Part shown: piece by piece, positions 27,777 through 35,129 of the stretch
How positions within the stretch are numbered: the stretch's first letter is position 1
How the letters are laid out: every line of letters begins with the position of its first letter
IMG/VR virus record: IMGVR_UViG_3300049032_000056
Span: 1-57,494 of that record
From: a virus
Length of the DNA: 57,494 nt
Direction: 5' to 3' (one strand)
Program-made: the position numbers and the translations under genes
The notes under the pieces: generated by a model
Seen by the model: only the letters and a program-made list of their open reading frames with translations
Database searches by the model: none
Told to the model about the DNA's origin: nothing

Positions 27777-28003
27777 GATTTCGCAAGGATTGGTAGGAAA
27801 ATAATCGCAGCACAGAAAAGAAGGAACAGAAAGAAGGCAGTAAAAACCTCTTTAAGGCCCTGTTTTTGCGTGTTATAGGCGTTGTAAATCTTTTCGGCTA
27901 TCCATAGTGGCGAACAGACAATAAACGTCACCACGCCAGAAATTGCAATAGCTCCAATAAGCCAACATTGCAACACTCTCTCGAATAAAGTTTCAGCTTT
28001 CAT
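27773..28003 (-). CDS. Small membrane protein, 76 aa
   Basis: The start at 28003 (MKAETLFERVL) is preferred over an upstream one because the longer form would run against the HTH gene. Two membrane helices, CWLIGAIAISGVVTFIVCSPLWI and TAFFLFLLFCAAIIFLPI, are joined by a basic loop (EKIYNAYNTQKQGLKE). The N-terminal 11 bases overlap the HTH gene. Unknown role. Confidence 0.5.
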   Translation of the reverse strand: MKAETLFERVLQCWLIGAIAISGVVTFIVCSPLWIAEKIYNAYNTQKQGLKEVFTAFFLFLLFCAAIIFLPILAKS

Positions 28004-28187
28004 CTTGATATTGGGGGTTAAAATGAATAATGAATGTACTCTTGTTGCTACCGGCAATTTCTTCCACCCTCACCACGCCTTTCATGCTTCTTTTTCCTTC
28101 TATCAGAGCCTTCAATGCCTGGTAGACTGCCTGCCTGCTGACTCCGATTCTTTTCGCGTATGCCGGGATGGTTAATTTCTCTATCAT
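27993..28187 (-). CDS. Small helix-turn-helix DNA-binding protein, 64 aa
   Basis: Start taken at 28187 (MIEKLTIPAYAKRIGVS), because a promoter ends just upstream and a longer N-terminus would include it. IPAYAKRIGVSRQAVYQALKAL is a clear helix-turn-helix of the kind used by small phage regulators, followed by a beta wing (MKGVVRVEEI, KSTFIIHF). As the first gene after a promoter it may control this leftward segment, perhaps its own transcription. Transcript may be nearly leaderless. Confidence 0.65.
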   Translation of the reverse strand: MIEKLTIPAYAKRIGVSRQAVYQALKALIEGKRSMKGVVRVEEIAGSNKSTFIIHFNPQYQDES

Positions 28188-28194
28188 GGATGTA

Positions 28195-28223
28195 AATGTA
28201 TGTGATTGGTTTACTAATGTCAA
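28195..28223 (-). promoter_or_regulatory. Promoter for the HTH gene and leftward genes to 25.7 kb
   Basis: On the - strand, TTGACA (28218-28223) and TACATTTA (from 28200 down) lie 17 bases apart by sigma70 spacing. Counted the other way it is CTTG-N20-TACATTTA, close to the Bacteroidota TTTG / TAnnTTTG form. The -10/-7 element ends only about five bases before the ATG at 28187, so the mRNA probably has almost no 5' UTR. Confidence 0.55.
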
Positions 28224-28244
28224 GTAAGGCGGCGTATTTATTTT

Positions 28245-28281
28245 TAAAAATAAAAAGAGCCGGATCACTGACCCGGACTCT
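28245..28281 (-). terminator. Rho-independent terminator after the RuvC-like gene
   Basis: On the - strand AGAGtCCGG-loop-CCGGCTCT (28256-28281) is followed by TTTTTATTTTT. It closes the five-gene unit that ends at 28301. Confidence 0.75.
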
Positions 28282-28300
28282 CTGATTATCCTAACCTCTC

Positions 28301-28762
28301 TTATCTGAATGTGTATGCCAGGAGCGCCGCATCCTTCTCGTCATCTGATATTTTCTTGCCGATTCCAGTTAGCTTGTAAAAGTGTTCGCGTCCAGCCGGT
28401 GTCCAGCCGTTGTTATTCTTCATAAACCCCTTCCGAAGCGGGGCGACCTCCAAAACCTCAAAGCCCATTTTTTTAAGTATACGAGCTGCGATCTTTGATG
28501 CCGCATGGTTCATACCTACATGCATAGCAATAGTCTCCGAAACTGCCGATTTGCGACCACGACGAAAATTAGCCTTCTCGTTCTTCCAGCCAGCTTCAAC
28601 ATAAAAAACAACATTTGACTTGTCAACATGGAATAGCTTTTCATAAAATCCCTCTATTGCTAATTTTGAAATATCAACCCATCTCGACTCCTGTCTATCC
28701 CATATCGCGAATCCGCAAGCATCAATGTCCGCATCGATGCCGCCTACATATCGATGCTTCAC
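28301..28762 (-). CDS. RuvC-like Holliday junction resolvase / RNase H-fold nuclease
   Basis: 153 residues with the RuvC-type order: strand with D10 (YVGGIDADIDACGFAIWD), strand ending in E56 (VVFYVEAGW) and a C-terminal acidic helix SDDEKDAALLAY (D141, D144). These four acids bind two metal ions. Such phage resolvases cut branched DNA made by recombination and replication before packaging. It is the last gene of the cassette with the PAPS-reductase-like, GNAT and ParB-like genes, overlapping the ParB gene by ATGA. So it might instead serve that system. Confidence 0.75.
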   Translation of the reverse strand: MKHRYVGGIDADIDACGFAIWDRQESRWVDISKLAIEGFYEKLFHVDKSNVVFYVEAGWKNEKANFRRGRKSAVSETIAMHVGMNHAASKIAARILKKMGFEVLEVAPLRKGFMKNNNGWTPAGREHFYKLTGIGKKISDDEKDAALLAYTFR

Positions 28763-29430
28763 TCCTCAATCAGTTCACCTTCTATTTCTTCGCCTTCCGA
28801 TTCCCACGCTTCCGAAAACTCGCGGTGAGCAAACATTTCAGCCAGGCCGGATATTTGGCCCAATCTCAACACTTCGTCAGCGTCCATACCTAAGTTCTTT
28901 GCAATTTTCTCATCTGACCAGTTGCGTTTTTTTAAGTCCAAAACAATGTCAGACATTTTATCAACCGCGTGTGTTCCTCTGGCTCGGTTGTGCCTGATAG
29001 TACTGCTCATCCTGTCCCCTAAATCTTGCCGATCAGAGTTTATCGTAACCACAGGAAGATAGCCATGAATCCGCGCCTGAATGTCTGTATCAAACTTGCC
29101 TACTTTGTGCCTATGAAAACCATCAATTACCTCGCGCATATCGTCTGAAGGGTCAACCATAGACACAATAGGCTGTGTGTATCCATCCGCCGAAATAGAC
29201 AACTTCAAAAGCTCCATCTCTTTGACATGAACATGATTAGGATTGTACTGGTTAGCCTTCACCGTATCGTTTCTAACCCACTGAACTAGGTCTACCGGTT
29301 CTGTCTTAAAAGGACTGGCATGATGCAGCTCTTTTCTTATGTAGTTCAGGGCGTCTACCTTGTCTGGCAAGTACATTTGTTCTAAATGAAGTGTTAGTTC
29401 TGCCGTCAATTGTTTGATTAACTCGTTCAT
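28759..29430 (-). CDS. ParB/Srx-like domain protein (IbrB-like)
   Basis: 223 residues. The ParB-type core spans about 65-150: NPNHVHVKEMELLKLSISADGYTQP, then VIDGFHRHKVG (equivalent of the G.RR motif) and the strand YLPVVTI. A later HTH-like segment follows (WSDEKIAKNLGMDADEVLRLGQISG). This is the architecture of IbrB proteins, which pair with IbrA PAPS-reductase-like proteins. The matching IbrA-like gene is two genes upstream. ParB-fold domains can be CTP-switches or nucleases; no direct evidence for either here. Confidence 0.75.
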   Translation of the reverse strand: MNELIKQLTAELTLHLEQMYLPDKVDALNYIRKELHHASPFKTEPVDLVQWVRNDTVKANQYNPNHVHVKEMELLKLSISADGYTQPIVSMVDPSDDMREVIDGFHRHKVGKFDTDIQARIHGYLPVVTINSDRQDLGDRMSSTIRHNRARGTHAVDKMSDIVLDLKKRNWSDEKIAKNLGMDADEVLRLGQISGLAEMFAHREFSEAWESEGEEIEGELIEE

Positions 29431-29792
29431 TCCCGTTTCATTTTGAAGTAATTGATAAATTCTTTTGTGGCCTTAAATCCAGCCTTCTCAAATAATGACT
29501 TTGATTTTTTTGTGGCAGTGGTTGAGAATTCCCCGGACGGGAGCATTGATAATAGCATAGAGCCTACGCCAAACTTGCGAAACGGAAAGAATACATACAG
29601 GTATTTGACCTTTTTACTGTATGGGTTCCAACAAATGAAGCCTCTTTGTTTCTCGTCAAAAATCCAGGTATCACCTATTTCAACGAAAAGCGATTCACCT
29701 AACTCTTTTACTACTTCCCGCCCATTAAATATTAAATAATGGTCGTACATCAACTTTTTTATGTCTTCGGAGGTCTTTATATGATATTCCAT
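29427..29792 (-). CDS. GNAT-fold acetyltransferase-like protein
   Basis: 121 residues. The segment FFPFRKFGVGSMLLSML is the acetyl-CoA loop and helix of GNAT proteins (R..G.G), followed by TKKSKSLFEKAGFKA, the usual C-terminal 'a..fYek.GF' part. The chain is short for GNAT. It overlaps the genes on both sides (4 and 16 bases) and lies between IbrA-like and IbrB-like genes. GNAT proteins near ParB and PAPS-reductase-like genes in phages recall the Mom DNA-modification type. That link is an inference from context. Confidence 0.65.
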   Translation of the reverse strand: MEYHIKTSEDIKKLMYDHYLIFNGREVVKELGESLFVEIGDTWIFDEKQRGFICWNPYSKKVKYLYVFFPFRKFGVGSMLLSMLPSGEFSTTATKKSKSLFEKAGFKATKEFINYFKMKRE

Positions 29793-30985
29793 TCTTTCCG
29801 TCGTTTTGCCATTAATTCCAAATATCTTTTATAGGCGTTAGTCTTAGTAATACCAAAGCCCAATCCACGGCAATACCAATCGTTTCGAAGAAGTATTTTA
29901 ACAATCAGCCTCCATGAAGGCGCTTTGCCTATCTGCTCCATTCGGTAATTAGCCGCGTCTGGTATACCTGTTTCATATCCACGGTCGTAATACCACTTCA
30001 AATACACTGCTATTTTGTTCTCATAGTGCAGGCTGGTCTTTTCGGGCATTGTCCCCAATAAGAACTTTGCAAACGATTCCCATGTGTGACCAGGCGGTAG
30101 CGACACTTTCTCATTGCCTAAGATGTTGCCTTTTTCTTGTGAGTATAAAGAAGCTGAGTTAATTCCGGCCAGTCTGGCAACGAATTTTGACCATGTGACT
30201 GGCTCTATGATCTGGTATAACCAGAGGTTTTTACGCGCCTCATCGCCAAAAGGCTCATCAATACGCATTTGTGATGGCGATAAGCCTGCTTGGTGCATAA
30301 GGTCGTACACGCGGTTGTATTGAAGCTTTTCTTTTGCAAAGAACGTCCAAATGTCATCAACCAACCAGTCAAATATCGGGTACACGTTACACACAGATTC
30401 AGAGACAATAGTCGTGTATTTCCTGCCTTTGAATCGAGATACTTTGTTGCTTGTTACTGCCCGGTGCCTGTTGAGGCTTTCTTGTGCGCGGATACCTACA
30501 AAGCATGCGCATTCCTGTCCGTCTGCATACCAATCCCCGAACGCTGGTGTAAACTCTTCAAACGTTATTCCGGGATAGTAGAATGGAAACAGGCTCCCGT
30601 CGGCAATGGCGACAGCAGGTTTTTTGCGCGTCCAGAGCTCTTTTTTATTTTCATCCCATGATCGCCACATCGGTTCGTAATAGCTGCACGCGGATGAGGT
30701 TTCTATTTCCAGGCAGATCCAATACAGGTCAATGTGCTCTGCGTTTTCGGTCACCAAATGAAGCAGGTGGTCGGCAGTATATTGATACTGGCATTCCCAA
30801 TCCAATATAAACACGCCTATCTTTCTATTTCTGCGCCTTGCTTCCGCAATTACCAAGTAAAATAAGGCCGTGCTGTCCTTTCCTCCTGACAGGGATACAT
30901 AAGCCTTGTCGAAGCTATCGAACGTGTCTGATATGCGACGTTTCGCCGCCTCCAACACGTCGATGCCGATCATAGTTTTAAGCAT
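29777..30985 (-). CDS. PAPS reductase-family ATP pyrophosphatase (IbrA-like)
   Basis: 402 residues. The PP-loop SGGKDS is at 33-38 after KAYVSL, with GVFILDWECQYQYTADHL as the second strand, WDENKKELWTRKKPA and CFVGIRAQESLNR (the 'G.Ra.Es..R' motif). YPIFDWLVDDIWTFF and NRVYDLMHQAG follow the IbrA/DUF3440 pattern. The fold adenylates a substrate, as in DndC (phosphorothioate) and tRNA-thiolating enzymes. The pairing with an IbrB-like ParB protein is known from prophages. Here the product could be a modified base or regulatory activity; the substrate is unknown. Confidence 0.8.
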   Translation of the reverse strand: MLKTMIGIDVLEAAKRRISDTFDSFDKAYVSLSGGKDSTALFYLVIAEARRRNRKIGVFILDWECQYQYTADHLLHLVTENAEHIDLYWICLEIETSSACSYYEPMWRSWDENKKELWTRKKPAVAIADGSLFPFYYPGITFEEFTPAFGDWYADGQECACFVGIRAQESLNRHRAVTSNKVSRFKGRKYTTIVSESVCNVYPIFDWLVDDIWTFFAKEKLQYNRVYDLMHQAGLSPSQMRIDEPFGDEARKNLWLYQIIEPVTWSKFVARLAGINSASLYSQEKGNILGNEKVSLPPGHTWESFAKFLLGTMPEKTSLHYENKIAVYLKWYYDRGYETGIPDAANYRMEQIGKAPSWRLIVKILLRNDWYCRGLGFGITKTNAYKRYLELMAKRRKEWNII

Positions 30986-31353
30986 AATTGAATTGGAGTT
31001 GATTCGTACTTCTTAATAATTTCTTCGGCTATCCGGTCAGCTTCATTCCGGCATTCGATAGGCACTTCGCGCCAAGTCTCCATTGTGATAGGAGAAGGGC
31101 ACTTGCACCAAAGACAAACGGCTGCCTGACCAAGCCACGCAACACGATTCATTGATTCATTGCTCAGGTTGTGTTGCGATGAATACGGCCACTGTTTGAT
31201 AACAGCTTCCATGTATTTGCTGACCATCTTTTTGTCGCAAAAAAACTCTTTGCATTTCTGCTTCAATTCCTGCTTGTTTAGTCCCGACTCATTCCAGTAA
31301 AAACCGGCTCGCCAATCTTCGTGAAGTTCGTATCTGTGGTAAATTCGCTGCAT
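30970..31353 (-). CDS. Conserved small protein leading the IbrA cassette, 127 aa
   Basis: Start chosen at 31353 (MQRIYHRYELHEDWRAGFYW), just below the promoter; an upstream alternative would include the promoter. The RYELHEDWRAGFY start is typical of a small protein found next to IbrA-like genes in phages. The rest is helical with AVCLWCKCPSP (Cys cluster) and a C-terminal helix NEADRIAEEIIKKY. It overlaps the IbrA-like gene by 16 bases. Function unknown; probably a partner subunit. Confidence 0.6.
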   Translation of the reverse strand: MQRIYHRYELHEDWRAGFYWNESGLNKQELKQKCKEFFCDKKMVSKYMEAVIKQWPYSSQHNLSNESMNRVAWLGQAAVCLWCKCPSPITMETWREVPIECRNEADRIAEEIIKKYESTPIQLCLKL

Positions 31354-31372
31354 GACTATTTTATAACACTGA

Positions 31373-31404
31373 CAAATGTAAGCATTATTATTTACAATTG
31401 TAAA
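31373..31404 (-). promoter_or_regulatory. Promoter with overlapping 14-bp palindromic operator for the IbrA cassette
   Basis: The - strand has a perfect TACATTTG (31373-31380), the -7 element of Bacteroidota promoters. At the -33 position lies a perfect palindrome TTTACAATTGTAAA (31391-31404), well placed for a repressor dimer to block RNA polymerase. The start codon at 31353 is about 20 bases downstream. This marks the cassette 31353-28301 as its own regulated unit. Confidence 0.65.
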
Positions 31405-31420
31405 CAAAGGAAGGGCAATA

Positions 31421-32011
31421 TTATTGCAGTAATTTTTGACCGGTTATTTTTTGGTAGATCTCCTCGTGCAGGTTGAGGTCAAAATAAGCGTTGTGCAGCT
31501 CTTTTTCTTCCGCATCAAATCCCATGTGTGATGCTACGGTTCCAAGTTGAAAATTGGGCATCAGGTGCCGATCCGCTATCAGGTATTGTTGAGCCAGAAC
31601 CATTACATCCAGCCCGGCAGACCAGAACCATGAATAAAAGTAGTTATCGCCATTTTTGGCAAAAAATTCTCTCAGGAACGGATTATCAAAGCTTTGGTTA
31701 TTATAGCCCATCAAGAATATCTTATCATCTTTTTTGTATTTGTCGCAGAACTTAGAAAGCGTATTGACAAGGCTTTTATAGAGCGCCTTTGGGTTGCAGT
31801 GCGAATCGCTCATAATATCATCCACCGTCTTGCCTGATACTTCCAGCGATTTAATATCGTACTGATCGCCAGGCATGAGCTTAACGTTCTGATAGAACTC
31901 GAATTCTAGTTTATAGTCAACGTATATTTTACCGGCTATTTGGTGGATGCCGTTCTTTTTTGCGTCCAAACCGGACGTTTCAGTATCGAAACTCAATATT
32001 TTAATACTCAT
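31421..32011 (-). CDS. DnaQ-like 3'-5' exonuclease (DEDDh)
   Basis: 196 residues with all four acids and the histidine of DEDDh exonucleases: D9 and E11 in LSFDTETSGLD, D109 in YNNQSFDNPFL, and H173/D178 in HNAYFDL. It removes nucleotides from 3' ends: proofreading, end trimming or scavenging. No phage DNA polymerase is present, so it may assist the host enzyme or recombination. A small GCAAT-att-ATTGC hairpin lies at its end. Overlaps the next upstream gene by 11 bases. Confidence 0.85.
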   Translation of the reverse strand: MSIKILSFDTETSGLDAKKNGIHQIAGKIYVDYKLEFEFYQNVKLMPGDQYDIKSLEVSGKTVDDIMSDSHCNPKALYKSLVNTLSKFCDKYKKDDKIFLMGYNNQSFDNPFLREFFAKNGDNYFYSWFWSAGLDVMVLAQQYLIADRHLMPNFQLGTVASHMGFDAEEKELHNAYFDLNLHEEIYQKITGQKLLQ

Positions 32012-32894
32012 TTTTTGTGATGTTGTTTTCAGTGAAGTAGTATTCTAGATTGGTCTTAGCCAGTTCCAGGTATTCTATAACGTTCTCTTCGCCGACTGCA
32101 CACACCTTTTTAATCAGATTGTAAATATGCTTCCTTGTGGCAACAGCAAATGCGGATTCACTAGATTCGCCAGATAGAACCTTTTCAAGTATTCCACTCG
32201 CATGGTTAACCTTTGTCTTGTCTCGCTGATCTTTGGCATTATCTAAAATCCATTTAGCTGCTTTTTGTACTTCAACGCCTACCGGATCAACTTCCTCAAT
32301 CATTTCGAGCTTTAAGAGAAAATCGTAAAGTATGCCTCCGTAATCCTGATGAGGAATACCAGACTCAAAAGATGAAACCATAGCATTGACAAGGAGCTTG
32401 TACCTTGATACCATTGAATCATATCTTGATGGCGGCAAAGCCTCTTTTTCTTCCTGCTTGTAAACTTGTGAGGTTTTTTTCATAGCAGGCTTCTTTGTGG
32501 ATTCGATGTAATTACGAACCCATTGAAACCAGTTAGACGGGTTGAAAATTACTGGTTCGTCTTCTCGGGTCTTGTATAGTCCCTCTAATCCGTTATCGGT
32601 TGCAATATAAATTTCTCTCACAGTCAGGTTGGGAAATTTAAAAAAACCATCGATAAGTGTTTTTGATAGTATCTCATACTCAGGGCCTTCTTTTTTCTTC
32701 TGTCCTAACATAACAGAAGCTTTCAGCAAAATACTGTCAGCGGCCTTCGATGCCTGCATATTATTTAAATCCTTCAACTTTGGGTTATTATCGCTTGCTA
32801 CGCTTGCAAGAACGATCTTTCGCTCTATCGGATTTAATTTACCCAAAACCTCCTGAGTGAATGGGGAATCTGGCACTTTCTGTAAATCAGTCAT
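32001..32894 (-). CDS. Replication-associated protein, unknown family (297 aa)
   Basis: All-helical 297 residues. The first 100 (FTQEVLGKLNPIERKIVLAS, DSILLKASVMLGQ, LIDGFFKFPNLTVREIYIATDNGL) resemble the N-domain of replisome loader-type proteins. A disordered basic linker lies at about 135-155 (KKPAMKKTSQVYKQEEKEA), then a helical C-domain. It sits directly downstream (4-base overlap) of the replication initiator-like gene and could be a helicase-loader partner. No Walker motif, so it is not a DnaC-type ATPase. Confidence 0.45.
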   Translation of the reverse strand: MTDLQKVPDSPFTQEVLGKLNPIERKIVLASVASDNNPKLKDLNNMQASKAADSILLKASVMLGQKKKEGPEYEILSKTLIDGFFKFPNLTVREIYIATDNGLEGLYKTREDEPVIFNPSNWFQWVRNYIESTKKPAMKKTSQVYKQEEKEALPPSRYDSMVSRYKLLVNAMVSSFESGIPHQDYGGILYDFLLKLEMIEEVDPVGVEVQKAAKWILDNAKDQRDKTKVNHASGILEKVLSGESSESAFAVATRKHIYNLIKKVCAVGEENVIEYLELAKTNLEYYFTENNITKNEY

Positions 32895-33736
32895 ATAGAA
32901 AAATTTTCTTCGTCTTCTAAATATTGATCGTATGTCCTTACCAATCCTTTGTCGAGTAGATTTTGGCTTGCTTGCCTTATCGCAATGGCCGACTCAACTA
33001 TTTTTCCTTGCCCCGGAGGTGAGTTGGTACTCTTTTTTACTTCAAATATTCCCTGCCAACCGTTTGTAATACTCTGGACTAACATTGCTACTGCTGTTTC
33101 CTCTGGAAAGCACGCAACAAGTTCTAGCTGTTTTTTCGCGGAAATCTCTGTGAGAGACTTTTTGGATTTTGACCTATATTCAACCCATTCTGTCCAAGTT
33201 TCTCTAAACTGACCATTAAATGGTAAATCCATTTTATTTGCATCAAACTTGGTACTTTTCCTAGCGGAAGAGCCCCCAACGCGATCAGCGTCATTGTTTG
33301 TATTATTATTAATGTTATGTTCTGTTATGTTATTCTTTATGTTAGAAGCGTTACAATCCGATGTGTAATGCGTTACAGTTTTTGCATCTTTCTGTTTTTC
33401 ACGCAGTTGCAAAACTCTTTCCAAAGTTTTTTTTCGTTTTTCATTCAAACTTTCAGTATAATTTGCTAGTTTTTTACTGAAAGTTTCGCCATTATTTGAT
33501 GAAATAATCTCTATTTTTTCCATAAAACACCAGCATTTGTCAAGTCTCTTCCCAACCCGAAGTTGTTTTTTTAGCACTACTGTCTTTACTGGCTTTTCCT
33601 GCGCAGCTAGCTTTTCCAGTGTTGTGTAAAAAAGGCCTAACCCCTCATATCCAAACTCCATGTACAAAAGTTGAATCTTTTCGTCGTCAAATGCTCCGCA
33701 GTAATGTGGGTAATACTTCATAACTGTATAGGGCAA
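32891..33736 (-). CDS. Replisome organiser / DnaD-like protein (DUF4373 N-terminal domain)
   Basis: 281 residues. The N-terminus (YYPHYCGAFDDEKIQLLYMEFGYEGLGLFYTTLEKL) is the DUF4373/Lin1244-type winged-helix start of phage replication initiators. The centre is an Asn-rich low-complexity linker (NNITEHNINNNTNN), and the C-terminal ~110 residues contain WTEWVEYRSKSKKSLTE...QLELV, found at the end of this family. It probably binds the phage origin and recruits host helicase. The AT-rich linker DNA at about 33296-33350 has repeated TTATGTT and could hold the origin. Confidence 0.65.
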   Translation of the reverse strand: MPYTVMKYYPHYCGAFDDEKIQLLYMEFGYEGLGLFYTTLEKLAAQEKPVKTVVLKKQLRVGKRLDKCWCFMEKIEIISSNNGETFSKKLANYTESLNEKRKKTLERVLQLREKQKDAKTVTHYTSDCNASNIKNNITEHNINNNTNNDADRVGGSSARKSTKFDANKMDLPFNGQFRETWTEWVEYRSKSKKSLTEISAKKQLELVACFPEETAVAMLVQSITNGWQGIFEVKKSTNSPPGQGKIVESAIAIRQASQNLLDKGLVRTYDQYLEDEENFSI

Positions 33737-33739
33737 AAA

Positions 33740-33895
33740 TTAGGGAAGAAGAATTAAAGTAGCTCCTTTTATCTTAATGGTATCTACACGACCACTTTTC
33801 ATCATCTTAAAAACTGCCGGTTGGCTCTTCTTTATCAGCTTCGCATACTCCGTCTGAGTTATGAGCTTTTCCCGGTTAACCTGTAATGATTCCAT
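33740..33895 (-). CDS. Small DNA-binding protein, 51 aa
   Basis: ATG at 33893-33895, TAA at 33740-33742. LITQTEYAKLIKKSQPAVFKMM is a helix-turn-helix followed by a beta hairpin SGRVDTIKIKGATLILLP, the layout of small excisionase/MerR-like or Cro-like proteins. The transcript starts at or next to the ATG (promoter immediately upstream). It precedes the replisome organiser and probably controls the replication genes. Confidence 0.6.
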   Translation of the reverse strand: MESLQVNREKLITQTEYAKLIKKSQPAVFKMMKSGRVDTIKIKGATLILLP

Positions 33896-33898
33896 ACT

Positions 33899-33930
33899 CA
33901 AATGTAGTTATATTTAATATCCAATCCAAA
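33899..33930 (-). promoter_or_regulatory. Strong Bacteroidota promoter, TTTG-N20-TACATTTG
   Basis: On the - strand TTTG (33927-33930) and TACATTTG (33899-33906) match the -33/-7 consensus perfectly with 20 bases between. Only three bases separate the -7 box from ATG 33895, so initiation would fall about on the A of the start codon: a leaderless mRNA. Confidence 0.75.
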
Positions 33931-33936
33931 TGGTAA

Positions 33937-33977
33937 TTAAAAAAATAATTCCCCGCGCTAACTACTGTAACGCAGGG
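33937..33977 (-). terminator. Terminator after the sliding clamp gene
   Basis: On the - strand CCCTGCG (33971-33977) pairs with CGCGGGG (33951-33957; one G-U) across a 13-base loop, followed by AATTATTTTTTTAATT. It separates the clamp from the regulator that follows, which has its own promoter. Confidence 0.75.
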
Positions 33978-33983
33978 ATTAAA

Positions 33984-35129
33984 TTATGCCTCGGTGAGCA
34001 CAATCGTAGGCCAGACAAGATATTGTAACAATTCCCCTTCGGAAGTGTCGGGAATAATCATAGCCGGGTCGCAGTGGCGGTTCATATTTATCTCAAAGTC
34101 GCCAGAAATAGTCTTCAAGCCCTCTTCAAGGAACCTCATGTTAAAGAATATGTCTAGCTCTTCAATCTCGCTCTGAATGCTCATATCCTGGTCTGATTTA
34201 GTATTCAGAACCGGGTTAGACGTCCTGACAAAGAGCAGATTGTTTTTAAATGTCAGGCTTACGCGGTTTTCTTTTGGGTCAGCAAATGGTTTTCCGCGCT
34301 TCAATAGCGTCCTGAATTCTTCCGCGTTAACCGTTGCTGTGCTCTGAAATGAAACTGGCAAAGCCTGCTTGTAATCCGGGTACTTTTCCTCTATCAACAT
34401 CCCATAGGCCGACCAGTCGCCCATATCAACGCAAACCATTCTGTCAGATATTTGGAGGTCAATAACTTGGTCTATGTCTCCGATGTACTCCGAAATTAGC
34501 TGCATGAACTTTGACGGGAGTACGATTTTCATTTGCTCATCAGAACCCGAATACGCAGTTTTATATATTCCCATCTTAAAGCCGTCTGTACACGCAAATT
34601 CCATACTATCCTCATTGATCGTTATCGCAATACCGCAAAGCGCCGGGCGCATCTGGTCTGACGAAACGCAGTGAACAACCTGGTCAATCCCGCGCTGCAA
34701 TGTTTGTGATGGAATTCTGATTGGTTCACTTGCTGACATTTTGGGAGACTTCAAATATACTGAACCGTCTTCACAAGGAATGTCGAATTGGCTGGTTTCG
34801 TGCTGCAATTCCATCTTGAATCCATATAAACCATCTACTATATACGTAATCGATACGGGGGCATTTGGAAGGCTGCCTAATACTTTTGGTAACAGGTCAA
34901 ACGGAACGGCTATTTTAACCATCTCTGCCCCGTCAAGATCAACCTCTGACATTTTTGTTTTGGTGATCAGCGTCGTATTCAGGTCGGAGCCCGTAAATTT
35001 TAACGTTCCATCCGAAAAAGCCTCCAAAAGGACGCATTGTAAAATAGGGATAGTTGCGTTGGGATTTACCGCCCGGCCAGCAAAGTTCAAGCCTTTTAAG
35101 AACTCTTTGGAGTTGATTGAGAAATTCAT
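33984..35129 (-). CDS. dnaN: DNA polymerase III beta sliding clamp
   Basis: 381 residues, the normal length of bacterial clamps. The N-terminal FSINSKEFLKGLNFAGRAVNPNATIPILQCVLL is the standard DnaN start. Later motifs include FTGSDLNTTL, GIAITINEDSMEFACTDGFKMG and EEKYPDYKQALP, and the C-terminus ends LQYLVWPTIVL, where host clamps have 'MP.R'. The N-terminal and central domains are easily recognisable. No polymerase is encoded, so this clamp probably replaces or competes with the host's at host Pol III. It starts inside the stop of the coiled-coil gene (ATGA). Confidence 0.9.
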   Translation of the reverse strand: MNFSINSKEFLKGLNFAGRAVNPNATIPILQCVLLEAFSDGTLKFTGSDLNTTLITKTKMSEVDLDGAEMVKIAVPFDLLPKVLGSLPNAPVSITYIVDGLYGFKMELQHETSQFDIPCEDGSVYLKSPKMSASEPIRIPSQTLQRGIDQVVHCVSSDQMRPALCGIAITINEDSMEFACTDGFKMGIYKTAYSGSDEQMKIVLPSKFMQLISEYIGDIDQVIDLQISDRMVCVDMGDWSAYGMLIEEKYPDYKQALPVSFQSTATVNAEEFRTLLKRGKPFADPKENRVSLTFKNNLLFVRTSNPVLNTKSDQDMSIQSEIEELDIFFNMRFLEEGLKTISGDFEINMNRHCDPAMIIPDTSEGELLQYLVWPTIVLTEA

